In this document: positions 28,479 through 37,321 of the stretch, in pieces
Numbering within the stretch: the first letter of the stretch is position 1
Layout of the letters: each line of letters begins with the position of its first letter
NCBI RefSeq assembly: GCF_002531725.1
Contig: NZ_NWSQ01000002.1
Location: forward strand, 124,001 to 188,000
Direction: 5' to 3'
Source: Rhizobium sp. L43
GTDB lineage: Bacteria > Pseudomonadota > Alphaproteobacteria > Rhizobiales > Rhizobiaceae
Length of the DNA: 64,000 nucleotides
Translations under genes and position numbers: made by a program
The notes under the pieces: generated by a model
Seen by the model: the letters and a program-made list of their open reading frames with translations, nothing else
Database searches by the model: none
Told to the model about the DNA's origin: nothing

Positions 28479-28550
28479 ATGTCTAATGAGATTTCGGACC
28501 TCGTAACGGGCATGGGAGAGGTGATGAAAGCGAGGCAGCCCTCGCACTAA
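28479..28550 (+). CDS. Putative 23-residue small protein with extended Shine-Dalgarno
   Basis: The ORF reads MSNEISDLVTGMGEVMKARQ, then PSH and a stop. GAAAGGAAGGTGATCC just before the ATG is complementary to nearly the whole 3' end of 16S rRNA, with one extra A, far more than a usual ribosome site. A strong terminator follows at 28611. This makes a compact unit: leader, micro-ORF, terminator. No family is recognised. It could encode a small protein, or the RNA itself could be the product. Confidence 0.45.
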   Translation: MSNEISDLVTGMGEVMKARQPSH

Positions 28551-28610
28551 TCCCCGCCTTCCTGGGGCTGCATAGACAGTCCAGGCCAGTTTGAGGCCAA
28601 ACTCATGGAA

Positions 28611-28636
28611 AGGGTCGCCGAGGCGGCCCTTTTTTA
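28611..28636 (+). terminator. Rho-independent terminator after the 23-codon ORF
   Basis: AGGGTCGCC (28611-28619) pairs with GGCGGCCCT (28622-28630) with one G-U pair, followed by TTTTTATTG. It ends the short unit well before gntR. Confidence 0.82.
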
Positions 28637-28670
28637 TTGTCTTGATGTCAGGCGTTGACGAAAGATCGAA

Positions 28671-28717
28671 ATCTCACTACTCATAAAGTCATCAGATGAC
28701 TTTATGAGTAGTGAGAT
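28671..28717. promoter_or_regulatory. 47-bp perfect palindrome over the gntR start
   Basis: Two 23-bp arms (28671-28693 and 28695-28717) are exact inverted copies around a single central A at 28694. The core is GTCATCAGATGAC, similar in layout to operators of FadR-type GntR proteins. The right arm contains the gntR start codon at 28704, so in mRNA a long hairpin would also bury the start. Most likely an autoregulatory operator. Confidence 0.7.
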
Positions 28718-29393
28718 GCGAGCGCTGAGCAAAACCAATCTCGCGGATGAGGCGATCGAAGCGATCCGCGGCGACATTCTCGGCAAACGCTGGGCGGTCG
28801 GCGAGAAATTGCCGAACGAAGCCTCGCTGTCGGCCATGCTTTCCGTCAGCCGCGGCACGGTGCGTGAGGCGGTGCGGGTTCTCGTCTCCCAGGGGTATCT
28901 CGAGACACGGCAGGGGTCTGGAACCTATGTGCGCTCGACCAGCGATGCCGGCCGGCCGCTGACCATGGCGCGGCGCGCCAGCCTGCGCGACCAGTTCGAA
29001 GCGCGCCTGGCGCTCGACGTCGAAGCGGCCCGGCTGACGGCAGTGCGCAAGACGCCGGCGACCATTGCCGGGCTTCGCAAGCTGCTTGCCGAACGCGGCA
29101 GTTACGATGGCGGCGATCAGGCGGCCTTCATCGCGCGCGACCTCGCCTTCCACAAAGCCGTCATCGCCGCTTCCGGCAACCGGGCGATGATCGAGATCTA
29201 CGATTTCTTCTCGGCCTCGATCGCCGACACCATCGCCGCGACGCTCGGCAAGGATATTCCGGAACCGGATATGCAGGCGCATGCCGCCATCGTCGACGCT
29301 ATCGAAACCGGCGATCCCGACCGGGCGGATGCGGCGGTGCGCCGCTTCATGGCGCCGGTGCTTGCCGCCCTCGACCGAATGATCCTGTCATGA
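28704..29393 (+). CDS. GntR family regulator, FadR subfamily (FCD domain)
   Basis: A 229-residue regulator with an N-terminal winged helix (GEKLPNEASLSAMLSVSRGT, then VREAVRVLVSQGYLETRQGSGT) and a C-terminal FCD domain (RLALDVEAARLTAVR; DLAFHKAVIAASGN). The start may be 28704 or the ATG at 28716; neither has a good ribosome site, because both lie in a 47-bp palindrome. It overlaps the following MFS gene by four bases, so regulator and transporter share one transcript. The ligand is unknown, probably the transported compound. Confidence 0.92.
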   Translation: MSSEMRALSKTNLADEAIEAIRGDILGKRWAVGEKLPNEASLSAMLSVSRGTVREAVRVLVSQGYLETRQGSGTYVRSTSDAGRPLTMARRASLRDQFEARLALDVEAARLTAVRKTPATIAGLRKLLAERGSYDGGDQAAFIARDLAFHKAVIAASGNRAMIEIYDFFSASIADTIAATLGKDIPEPDMQAHAAIVDAIETGDPDRADAAVRRFMAPVLAALDRMILS

Positions 29394-30679
29394 CCATGTC
29401 CGCCACCGATATCAACGCACTCGACGCCGCCGACGAACTGCTTGTCGACGCCGAGGCCAGCAGCCTTCCGCCGCCGCAGGCAACAGCGGTGCGGGGTGGC
29501 GCAGATCGTTTTCTGCTCGGCGCGAGCCTGGTGCTGATCGCCTTCAACCTGCGACCGGTGTTCTCAAGCGCCTCGGCGCTGCTGCCGGAAATCCGCATTG
29601 AACTGGGGCTGAGCGCGCTGGGCGCCAGCCTGCTCACCACCCTTCCCGTCGTCTGCCTCGGCGCCTTTTCGCCGCTTGCGCCGCGTCTTGCCCAGCGCCT
29701 CGGCACGGAGCGCACGCTGCTCGGCGTTATCCTGCTTCTGGCGCTCGGCACGGCTTTACGCGGGCTTTCCTCCGTGCCGCTGCTCTTCATCGGCACCGCG
29801 CTCGCCGGCGCCTGCATCGCCGTCGGCAACGTGTTGCTGCCGGGGCTGGTGAAGCGGGACTTCGCCGGCCGTGCCGCGCTGATGACCGGCTTCTACACCA
29901 TGGCGCTCTGCGCCGGCGCGGCAAGTGCCGCCGGGCTGACGCTGCCGATCGAGCATGCACTCGGCGGCTCCCTTGCAGGCGCCCTCGCCATCTGGGCGTT
30001 GCCGGCGCTTGCCGTCGGCCTCATCTGGCTGCCCCAGGTTCTTCGGACCGGCGGCCAGGGAAGACGAAACGGCTTCCACGTCAAAGGCCTCTGGCGCGAC
30101 CGGCTCGCCTGGCAGGTGACGCTGTTCATGGGGCTGCAATCGGCCCTTGCCTATTGCGTCTTCGGCTGGCTGGTTCCGATCCTGCGCGAACGCGGGCTCG
30201 ACGGCGTTACATCAGGGGCGATCGTGTCGCTGTCGGTGATGGTGCAGGCGGCATCCTGCCTTGTTGTGCCGCATATCGCCGTGCGCGGCCGCGACCAACG
30301 GCTGATCAATGCCAGCCTCTGCGGCGTCGCCGTCACCGCCCTGCTCGGCCTGCTGTTTGCGCCGCTGTCGACGGTCTGGTTATGGGCGGTGCTGCAGGGC
30401 GTCGGCCAGGGTGGGCTGATCGCCGCGGCGATGACGACGATCGTGCTGCGCTCGCGCGATCCCGATGTCGCCGCCCATCTTTCCGGCATGGCGCAATGCG
30501 TCGGTTACCTCCTGGCCGCCATCGGCCCGCTCATCGTCGGCCTCATCCGCGGCTGGACGGGGAGTTTTTCCGGGTGCGCGGCCCTCTTCGTCGCGCTCGG
30601 GCTCGGAGCGGCGATCAACGGCTGGAAGGCTGGGCGGGCGATCGAGATCAATGTTCACGCTGTGGAGAAGGCCGGCTGA
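29390..30679 (+). CDS. MFS transporter, CynX/NimT family
   Basis: A 429-residue permease with about 12 membrane segments after a 40-residue hydrophilic N-terminus. The block LVLIAFNLRPVFSSASALLP followed by EIRIELGLSALGASLLTTLP is the hallmark of the CynX/NimT branch, which includes cyanate and 2-nitroimidazole transporters. It overlaps gntR, which suggests the pair responds to and moves the same compound. MTMS allows either ATG, 29390 or 29396. Substrate not predictable. Confidence 0.9.
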   Translation: MTMSATDINALDAADELLVDAEASSLPPPQATAVRGGADRFLLGASLVLIAFNLRPVFSSASALLPEIRIELGLSALGASLLTTLPVVCLGAFSPLAPRLAQRLGTERTLLGVILLLALGTALRGLSSVPLLFIGTALAGACIAVGNVLLPGLVKRDFAGRAALMTGFYTMALCAGAASAAGLTLPIEHALGGSLAGALAIWALPALAVGLIWLPQVLRTGGQGRRNGFHVKGLWRDRLAWQVTLFMGLQSALAYCVFGWLVPILRERGLDGVTSGAIVSLSVMVQAASCLVVPHIAVRGRDQRLINASLCGVAVTALLGLLFAPLSTVWLWAVLQGVGQGGLIAAAMTTIVLRSRDPDVAAHLSGMAQCVGYLLAAIGPLIVGLIRGWTGSFSGCAALFVALGLGAAINGWKAGRAIEINVHAVEKAG

Positions 30680-30799
30680 GCCACTCGCTCACTGGACCTC
30701 CCGCTGCCGCGCTCACCGGCCCATCACCATCTCTTGATGCCCGTCGCCGATCGCGGATGCTACGCTATCTCAAGCTCATCCCGCACCGCCGGAGGAGAC

Positions 30800-32335
30800 A
30801 TGTTGCGTTTACATCTACTGTTTCTGCTTGCCGCACTTGCCGGGTCGCTGGCCCCTGCCCTTTCCCCGGCGCAGGAAAGCGGTCACCAGAGGGCCAATGT
30901 CGAGAGCGGTGCGCGCGAGGGCGTGCTGAAGCTGCTGCCGGCCGATTCCGTCACCGAGCACGAGTTGACGATAGGCGGCCGGAAGGTCGCCTATACCGCC
31001 ACCGCCGGCACGCTTGACCTCTTCGGCCAGGACGGCGCGCAGACCGGCGCGATCTTCTATACCGCCTATGTCGCGAAGGACGGAGGCGCGGATCGGCCGC
31101 TGACCTTTGCCTTCAACGGCGGGCCGGGGGCAGCTTCCGCCTTTCTGCATCTCGGGCTGGTCGGGCCCGAGGTGCTCGACTTCGGACCGCAGGGACGCGA
31201 CGGCGCCAATGCGAAGCTCGTCGACAACAAGCAAAGCTGGCTCGATTTCACCGATCTGGTGCTGATCGATCCGATCGGCACCGGCTGGAGCCGGACGGTG
31301 AAGGCGGACGACGCCTCCAATTATTACAACGTCAATGCCGATGCTGAGAGCATCGCCAAGGCGATCGCGCTCTATATCGCTCACAACAACCGCTCCAACT
31401 CGCCGAAATATCTTCTCGGCGAAAGCTATGGCGGCTTCCGCGCCGCCAAGGTCGCCTCGGCGCTGCAGGAAAGCCAGGGCATCATCGTCGCCGGCGCGGT
31501 GATGCTTTCGCCCCTGCTCGAAGGCCAGCTGATGTTCAATGCCGATCAGTTCGCGCTCGGCGCCGCCCTGGAGCTGCCGTCGCTGGCGGCGGCCGAACTC
31601 GACCGGCGCAACGCTTTCGACGAAGAGAAGCAGAAGGAGGCCGAGGCCTTTGCGCTCGGCGACTATCTGACGACACTCGCCGGGCCGCCGCCGACGGGCG
31701 CCGATGCCGCGGCCTTCTATGGCAGGATTGCCAGGCTGACCGGCATTCCCGAGGATATCGTCACCCGCAACCGCGGCTTCCCCGGCAATTCCTTCGTCAA
31801 ACATTCCGACGCCGGCAGTGGCGCGGTGACGAGCCCCTACGACGCCGCCTTTGCCACCCCAGATCCCTATCCGGAATCGGACTACGACCGCGGCGACGAC
31901 GCCATCCTCGACGGCTTCACCCGCGCCTATGGCGGCGCCTTTGCCGGTTACGCCCGCAACCAGCTCGGGTTCAAAACCGAAATGACCTATTCGCTGCTCG
32001 ACAGCGATATCAGCCGGCGCTGGGAATGGGGCGGCGGGCGCGGCGGCGGCTCGCGCATGCAGGCGAGCGCCACCGACGACATCCGGCAGCTGCTCGCCTC
32101 CAACCCGGCCTTCCACCTGTTGATTGCGCATGGCTACAGCGATCTGGTGACGCCTTACGGCGTCAGCCGTTACGTGGTCGACCATCTGCCGCCTTCGCTC
32201 GCCGGCGGCCGCGTCGGGCTGAAACTTTATCGCGGCGGCCATATGTTCTATACGAGGGCCGATCAGCGGGCCGCCTTCACGGCCGATGCCAAGGCCTTCT
32301 ACGCCACACGGCCGGCCGCTCCGCCGGCGGATTGA
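30800..32335 (+). CDS. Secreted S10 family serine carboxypeptidase-like protein
   Basis: A 511-residue protein with a signal peptide (MLRLHLLFLLAALAGSLAPA, cleavage probably near the AQE that follows). The S10 catalytic set is intact: Ser209 in GESYGG, Asp448 in YSDLVTPYG and His481 in GGHMFY, plus the oxyanion FNGGPGAASAFLHLG. It should be an exported peptidase that trims C-terminal residues, although bacterial S10 members are barely studied. GGAGGAGAC precedes the ATG at 30800; an upstream in-frame ATG at 30734 would bury the signal peptide. Confidence 0.92.
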   Translation: MLRLHLLFLLAALAGSLAPALSPAQESGHQRANVESGAREGVLKLLPADSVTEHELTIGGRKVAYTATAGTLDLFGQDGAQTGAIFYTAYVAKDGGADRPLTFAFNGGPGAASAFLHLGLVGPEVLDFGPQGRDGANAKLVDNKQSWLDFTDLVLIDPIGTGWSRTVKADDASNYYNVNADAESIAKAIALYIAHNNRSNSPKYLLGESYGGFRAAKVASALQESQGIIVAGAVMLSPLLEGQLMFNADQFALGAALELPSLAAAELDRRNAFDEEKQKEAEAFALGDYLTTLAGPPPTGADAAAFYGRIARLTGIPEDIVTRNRGFPGNSFVKHSDAGSGAVTSPYDAAFATPDPYPESDYDRGDDAILDGFTRAYGGAFAGYARNQLGFKTEMTYSLLDSDISRRWEWGGGRGGGSRMQASATDDIRQLLASNPAFHLLIAHGYSDLVTPYGVSRYVVDHLPPSLAGGRVGLKLYRGGHMFYTRADQRAAFTADAKAFYATRPAAPPAD

Positions 32336-32345
32336 GGAATCGCCG

Positions 32346-32747
32346 ATGCATATTACCGGGGGATGCCACTGCGGCGCGATCCGCTACCAAGCGGAGATCG
32401 ATCCCGAACGGATCTCGATCTGCCACTGCACCGATTGCCAGCGGCTGACCGGCTCGGCCTATCGCGTCACCGCACCGGCGCGGCCGGACAGTTTCACGCT
32501 CACTTCAGGCGCGCCGAAAGCCTACACAAAATATGGCGACAGCGGCGGTCTCAGCCGGCAACTCTTCTGCCCCAATTGCGGATCGCCGCTCTACCGCACC
32601 GACGGCGAAGGCGGCGCGATCGGTATCCGTGTCGGCAGCATCGACCAGCGGCGGGAACTCACGCCCAGGAAACAGATATGGTGCCGGTCGGCTTTAACAG
32701 GGGTGGAGAATATCGAGCACCTGCCGCGCTTTGACGGCGAGGACTAA
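32346..32747 (+). CDS. GFA family (glutathione-dependent formaldehyde-activating-like) zinc protein
   Basis: A 133-residue GFA/CENP-V-type protein with the zinc cysteine sets GGCHCGAIRY, SICHCTDCQR and FCPNCGSPLY in the family spacing. Named after a proposed glutathione:formaldehyde enzyme whose activity is disputed; most members are uncharacterised. It begins ten bases after the S10 stop, so the two are probably cotranscribed, although no functional link is evident. Confidence 0.9.
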   Translation: MHITGGCHCGAIRYQAEIDPERISICHCTDCQRLTGSAYRVTAPARPDSFTLTSGAPKAYTKYGDSGGLSRQLFCPNCGSPLYRTDGEGGAIGIRVGSIDQRRELTPRKQIWCRSALTGVENIEHLPRFDGED

Positions 32748-32788
32748 GGAGACGATTGCGTCTGGACTCGGCAACGTTCGCCCCCAGC

Positions 32789-33316
32789 CTATTCCGGCAA
32801 AGGCGTATCCGGCCAGCTATTGGTGACGCCGGCCTGCACGGGACGCTCCAGATAGGTGGAAAGCGCGATATAGCTGCGGGTGCCGGTAACACCGGAAACG
32901 GCATGGATCTGTGCCAGAAAAGCCTCCAAGGCCTGCGGGCTGGCGGTGCGGACCTTGAAGAGCACACTGGCATCGCCCGCGACCGAATGCATCTCCTCGA
33001 CCTCGGGAAACTGCAGGAGCTGCATCAGCCGCTCGCTCTTGCCCCAGCCGGCCGCCTCCACATGCACGAAAGCAAGCAACGGTTTGCCGAGCGCTGCTCC
33101 ATCCAGCGCAGCATGCACGCCTTTGATCGCGCCGGATTGCCTGAGACGGCGCACACGCTCATGCACGGCCGGCGCCGACAGGCCGACCACTTCGCCGAGC
33201 CTGGCATAACTCTGGCTGCTGTCGGCGGCGAGCGCGGCTAATATTTTTCGGTCGAAGGCATCGATGACCGGCTGCTGCGGGCGTCGCTGCCGAAGATCCT
33301 CTGTATTTCTAGTCAT
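32789..33316 (-). CDS. Lrp/AsnC family transcriptional regulator
   Basis: A 175-residue Lrp-type protein: the N-terminal helix-turn-helix (DAFDRKILAALAADSSQSYA, then RLGEVVGLSAPAVHERVRRL) and a RAM ligand domain (VEEMHSVAGDASVLFKVR). The ATG at 33316 is preceded by GAGGAGTTTACCG. Upstream in-frame codons have no homology. It is divergent from the RidA gene, about 80 bp between starts, and likely regulates it and itself. Amino-acid effector unknown. Confidence 0.92.
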   Translation of the reverse strand: MTRNTEDLRQRRPQQPVIDAFDRKILAALAADSSQSYARLGEVVGLSAPAVHERVRRLRQSGAIKGVHAALDGAALGKPLLAFVHVEAAGWGKSERLMQLLQFPEVEEMHSVAGDASVLFKVRTASPQALEAFLAQIHAVSGVTGTRSYIALSTYLERPVQAGVTNSWPDTPLPE

Positions 33317-33398
33317 TCGGTAAACTCCTCTTCCTGCCGAAAAATGATCGCCGATACTGGCATTCTTCAACAGAATATTCTGAGAGGCAAGAAATCGC

Positions 33399-33785
33399 AT
33401 GGAGATGATCGAGCGCAAGCCGGCAAGCGGGATCTATTCGACAAGCCCCGACTACATCCATGCGCTGGAGGTCCGACATCCCTCGCGGCTGCTCTTCGTC
33501 AGTGGCACGATGGGTCTCGATGCAGAGGGAACGGCGGCGGCCGATCTCGAAGGACAGCTGGAACTCATCTGGTCCAATCTGCGCAGGATCCTCGCCTCGG
33601 CTGATATGACCGTCGACAATATCGTCCGGCTGACGAGTTATCTCCGCGACGGCGCCTTTGTGGAGGCGAACCAGAATGCCCGTCTTCGGGCACTTGGCGG
33701 CCGCGCCGTGCCGACCACGGCCATCATCGTCGAAACGCTCAGCGACGACTGGCTCGTCGAAATCGAGATCATCGCTGCCGGATGA
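33399..33785 (+). CDS. RidA family (YjgF/YER057c/UK114) protein
   Basis: A 128-residue RidA-fold protein: LLFVSGTMGLDAEGTAAADL, the trimer interface QLELIWSNLRRILASADMTV, and DNIVRLTSYLRD. The usual substrate-binding arginine near residue 105 is not obvious here (GGRAVPTTAIIVETLSDDW), where archetypal RidA has RSCVEV, so it may belong to a Rid subgroup other than imine deaminases. Paired with a divergent Lrp regulator, which suggests amino-acid catabolism. Confidence 0.85.
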   Translation: MEMIERKPASGIYSTSPDYIHALEVRHPSRLLFVSGTMGLDAEGTAAADLEGQLELIWSNLRRILASADMTVDNIVRLTSYLRDGAFVEANQNARLRALGGRAVPTTAIIVETLSDDWLVEIEIIAAG

Positions 33786-33793
33786 CGGCAGAT

Positions 33794-33828
33794 TGGCCAT
33801 CGCACCCAAAGGCGCGATGGCCATAATT
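33794..33828. terminator. Terminator between the RidA and GST genes
   Basis: A perfect 10-bp stem, TGGCCATCGC (33794-33803) and GCGATGGCCA (33814-33823), followed on the plus strand by TAATTTT. It lies between convergent genes and may work for both. Confidence 0.8.
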
Positions 33829-33829
33829 T

Positions 33830-34537
33830 TCAAGCCGCCTGTTTCAACAGGCCGAGCGCCTCGGCCAGATCAACCTCACCGAGGAACCCGCCGCTGCTTT
33901 TCGCCTCCTGCCGGTGCTCGATCGCATGGGCGAAACGCACGGCCGACTGCTGCTGCATGCGCTCATAGAGACGGTGCAGGCCGGGAAACTGCCGGCGGTC
34001 GACGACCTTGTGAAAATCGTTCCAGCGGGCGATGCCGACGAAATAGGCATCGGCCAGACTCGGCCCGTTGCCGAGAAGCCATTCGCGGCCGGCAAGCAGA
34101 CGCTCCAGCGTATGATGCGCCTTTTCGACCCCGGCGATGCCATAGGCTGTGAGGGCCTGTTTCTGCTGCGGCTCCAGCGGATGTTCGAACGCATACCAGA
34201 GCGGGCCGAAGGCCTTGAAGAAACTGGTATTGAGGTAAGCAAGCATCTGGTTCAGCCGATCAAAGTCCTCCGACCCCTGCGCAAAGCCCAGGCCGGTGCC
34301 GATCGCACGGGCGCCGATATGGTGGAGGATCGCCATGCTTTCGCTGATCGTCCTGCCATCTTCGAGCAGCAGCGACGGGGTTTCGCCGACTGTATTGATC
34401 CTGATGTAGTCGTCGGAGGAGACCACTTCCGGCATCTCGACGCGGCAGAGCCGATAAGGCAGACCGGACCATTCCAGCGCGACGATCGAGCCGAAGGAGC
34501 AGCCTTCCGGCACGCCGTAAAACAATATGGGTGACAT
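33830..34537 (-). CDS. Glutathione S-transferase family protein
   Basis: A 235-residue GST with a thioredoxin-fold N-terminal domain (ILFYGVPEGCSFGSIVALEW; NTVGETPSLLLEDGRTISES, with the cis-proline and the glutathione-contact Glu-Ser) and an all-helical C-terminal domain (NGPSLADAYFVGIARW). AAAGGAACGATTG precedes the ATG at 34537. It is divergent from a LysR gene that probably controls it. Class and substrate uncertain. Confidence 0.88.
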   Translation of the reverse strand: MSPILFYGVPEGCSFGSIVALEWSGLPYRLCRVEMPEVVSSDDYIRINTVGETPSLLLEDGRTISESMAILHHIGARAIGTGLGFAQGSEDFDRLNQMLAYLNTSFFKAFGPLWYAFEHPLEPQQKQALTAYGIAGVEKAHHTLERLLAGREWLLGNGPSLADAYFVGIARWNDFHKVVDRRQFPGLHRLYERMQQQSAVRFAHAIEHRQEAKSSGGFLGEVDLAEALGLLKQAA

Positions 34538-34651
34538 CAATCGTTCCTTTCAGAATTGAACCCTTTTGGACATGATCAATGTGCTGGTGTAGACGATCCT
34601 GCGGTAGAGGCTATAAATGCATCGCAACGTCTACATTGGTGGAAGATGGTC

Positions 34652-35542
34652 ATGGCGCTTTTCAACCTCAACGATCTTCATCTCTTCGTGCAGGCCGTCG
34701 ACAGCGGCAGTTTTACCGCCGCCGCCAGGCATCTCGGCATTCCGAAATCGACGGTGAGCAAACGGGTTGCCGAGCTGGAGGGACGGCTCGGCGTGCGGCT
34801 GATCCAACGCACGTCGCGCAGCTTCGCGCTGACCGAGCTCGGCCGGGAATTTTTTCAGCATGCCCAGGCCTCGATCATCGAGGCGGAGATGGCCGAGGGC
34901 ATCGTGCGGCGGCATCTGGCTGAACCGGCCGGCAGCGTTCGCCTCACCGCCTCGGTGCCGACGGCGCAGTTTACCCTGACGGAACATCTGCCGGCGCTGG
35001 CTGCACGCCATCCGAAGCTCCGGCTCTCCGTGCATGTGACGGACCGCTTCGTCGACATCGTGCAGGAAGGCTTCGATATCGCGCTGCGCAGCCACCGCGG
35101 GCCGCTGCCGGATTCGGCGCTGGTGCAGCGCAAGCTCGCCAGCCACCCTTTCTTCATCCTCGCGTCGCCGGATTATGTCAGCACGCACGGGCAACCGCGC
35201 CGGCCGGAGGAACTGGCACAGCATGCGACGATCCTGACCAGCCTGACGGAGGATCAGTGGCGGCTTTATTCGGACAGCGATGAGGCTCTCGTCACGCTGC
35301 ATTCCGTTATGGCGGCGGATGAGCCTTATGTCTTGATGGAAATGACCATGTCGGGGCTTGGCATTACCTGCCTGCCGACATCCGTCTGCCGGAAGGCGCT
35401 GGCAGACCGGCGGCTGGTGCGGGTGCTGCCGGACTGGACGGCCGGCAGCATCGAGACGACGATCCTGATGCCGCACCGGCGCGGCCAGTTGCCGGCAGTG
35501 CGCGCCGTCGTCGACTTCCTGGCGGAACGGCTGGGCGGTTAG
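34652..35542 (+). CDS. LysR family transcriptional regulator
   Basis: A 296-residue LysR protein (LNDLHLFVQAVDSGSFTAAA, then RHLGIPKSTVSKRVAELEGR) of the CrgA/DmlR branch, with the effector-domain signature DRFVDIVQEGFDIALRSHRG. GGTGGAAG sits at the right distance for the ATG at 34652; another ATG is two codons upstream. It faces away from the GST gene 114 bp away. Its TAG stop is contributed by the end of a dispersed repeat. Confidence 0.9.
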   Translation: MALFNLNDLHLFVQAVDSGSFTAAARHLGIPKSTVSKRVAELEGRLGVRLIQRTSRSFALTELGREFFQHAQASIIEAEMAEGIVRRHLAEPAGSVRLTASVPTAQFTLTEHLPALAARHPKLRLSVHVTDRFVDIVQEGFDIALRSHRGPLPDSALVQRKLASHPFFILASPDYVSTHGQPRRPEELAQHATILTSLTEDQWRLYSDSDEALVTLHSVMAADEPYVLMEMTMSGLGITCLPTSVCRKALADRRLVRVLPDWTAGSIETTILMPHRRGQLPAVRAVVDFLAERLGG

Positions 35543-35642
35543 AGCGGTTCAGCTTTTAACGGAAGCGAAGAACCGCTCTATCCTTTTGTTTTTACGCAAT
35601 CCCGGACGGAAAACCGTTTCACACTTTTCCTGGGATTGCTTT
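35541..35642 (+). repeat. Dispersed intergenic repeat, copy 1 of 3
   Basis: It starts with an inverted pair, AGAGCGGTTC and GAACCGCTCT, then TTTTGTTTTTACGCAATCCC, and ends with CACACTTTTCCTGGGATTGC. The same order of blocks occurs at 46834 and 59711, in the same orientation. AATCCC and GGGATT near the two ends can pair. Function unknown; a mobile palindromic element of Rhizobium chromosomes is likely. Confidence 0.8.
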
Positions 35643-35647
35643 GGTGA

Positions 35648-37231
35648 TCACGCCGCCTTGGCGGCATGATATTCCTTGATGGCGACCATCTTGATCGCCG
35701 GATGGCGCTCGGATTCATAACGCAGCGAGAAGCCGTCCTGAGCGAGGAAGACCGGATCGCCGTCGAGATCGCGGGCGATATCGCCGCGCTTGACGGTGAG
35801 GAATTTTTCGAGATCAGCCGGCTGATCGGCTGAGATCCAGCGGCAGACGGAGAAACGCGACATTTCGAAGGAGACCGGCAGGCCGTATTCGGCCATCAGC
35901 CGCTCCTTCAAGACATCGAGCTGCAGGGCGCCGACGACGCCGACGATTGCCGGCGAGCCGTCTTCCGGCGAAAACAGCTGGACGACGCCCTCTTCGGCCA
36001 TCTGCTGCAGCGCTTCCTTCAGCTTCTTCGCCTTCATCGCGTCTTCCAGGCGCACGCGTCGCAGGATCTCAGGCGAGAAGTTCGGCACACCCTGGAAGAC
36101 CAGCGATTCACCCTCGGTCAGCGTATCGCCGATCCGGAGCGTCCCGTGGTTGGGAATGCCGACGACGTCACCGGCATAGGCGGTGTCGGCGAGCTGGCGC
36201 TGCGAGGCGAAGAAGAATTGCGGCGCCGTCAGGCCGAGCTGCTTGCCGGTGCGGGCAAGCCTTGCCTTCATGCCGCGCTCGAGCTTGCCGGAGCAGATGC
36301 GGGCAAAGGCGATGCGGTCGCGGTGGTTGGGATCCATATTGGCCTGGATCTTGAAGACGAAGGCCGTCATCTTGTCGTCGGTCGCGTGCACGGTCCTGGT
36401 ATCGGCGACCTGATCACGCGGCGGCGGCGCGAAATCGCCGAGCGCATTGATGAGGTCGCGAACGCCGTAATTGCGCAGTGCCGAGCCGAAAAAGACAGGC
36501 GTCATATGGCCTTCCAGGAAGGCCTGGCGGTCGAACGGACGGCAGGCCTCGATCGCCAGCTCGGTCTCCTCGACGAAAGCCTGGCGTTCGTTTTCCGGCA
36601 GCTTGCCGGCCACGCTCTGCGGGCCGTTGACCGGCGTTCCCTCGACCTCGGTATCCGATCCGCGCACCGTGTTGGCGGCAATATTGTAGGAACCGCAAAA
36701 AGTCTTCGAACGGCCGATCGGCCAGGTGATCGGCGCCGTATCCAGCGCCAGCTTCTCTTCCACCTCGTCGAGGATCTCGAAGGGATCGCGGCTTTCCCTA
36801 TCCATCTTGTTGATGAAGGTGATGATCGGGATATCGCGCATGCGGCAGACTTCGAAAAGCTTCAGCGTGCGCGGCTCGATACCCTTGGCGGCATCGATGA
36901 CCATGACGGCGGCATCGACGGCGGTCAGCGTGCGATAGGTGTCGTCGGCGAAATCCTCGTGGCCCGGCGTGTCGAGGATGTTGAAGACATTGTCGTTATA
37001 CTCGAAGGTCATCACCGAGGTGACGACCGAGATGCCGCGTTCCCGCTCGATCTTCATCCAGTCGGAGCGCGTCTGCATGCGATCCTTCTTCGCCTTGACT
37101 TCGCCGGCAAGCTGAATGGCGCCGCCGAACAGCAGCAGCTTTTCGGTGAGCGTCGTCTTGCCCGCGTCCGGGTGGGCGATAATAGCGAATGTGCGGCGGC
37201 GGGAGACCGCCTCGGCGAGACTTTCGGCCAT
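35648..37231 (-). CDS. prfC: Peptide chain release factor 3
   Basis: A 527-residue translational GTPase that recycles RF1/RF2 from the ribosome. The G1 loop AHPDAGKTTLTEKLL is near residues 18-32, G3 DTPGHEDFADDTYR near 88, and G4 FINKMDRE near 142. Length agrees with E. coli RF3 (529). The MAESLAEAVSRRRTFAIIAH start is the conserved one. It is a single-gene unit, divergent from dut with about 90 bp between. Confidence 0.97.
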   Translation of the reverse strand: MAESLAEAVSRRRTFAIIAHPDAGKTTLTEKLLLFGGAIQLAGEVKAKKDRMQTRSDWMKIERERGISVVTSVMTFEYNDNVFNILDTPGHEDFADDTYRTLTAVDAAVMVIDAAKGIEPRTLKLFEVCRMRDIPIITFINKMDRESRDPFEILDEVEEKLALDTAPITWPIGRSKTFCGSYNIAANTVRGSDTEVEGTPVNGPQSVAGKLPENERQAFVEETELAIEACRPFDRQAFLEGHMTPVFFGSALRNYGVRDLINALGDFAPPPRDQVADTRTVHATDDKMTAFVFKIQANMDPNHRDRIAFARICSGKLERGMKARLARTGKQLGLTAPQFFFASQRQLADTAYAGDVVGIPNHGTLRIGDTLTEGESLVFQGVPNFSPEILRRVRLEDAMKAKKLKEALQQMAEEGVVQLFSPEDGSPAIVGVVGALQLDVLKERLMAEYGLPVSFEMSRFSVCRWISADQPADLEKFLTVKRGDIARDLDGDPVFLAQDGFSLRYESERHPAIKMVAIKEYHAAKAA

Positions 37232-37321
37232 AATGTGAATCCTGTGGAATTGCCGCTTAACTAGCGACTAAAGGCCGGCTTTGCAATTGACCTTGCCCTT
37301 CCACGCGCAAAGTAATGGGCC

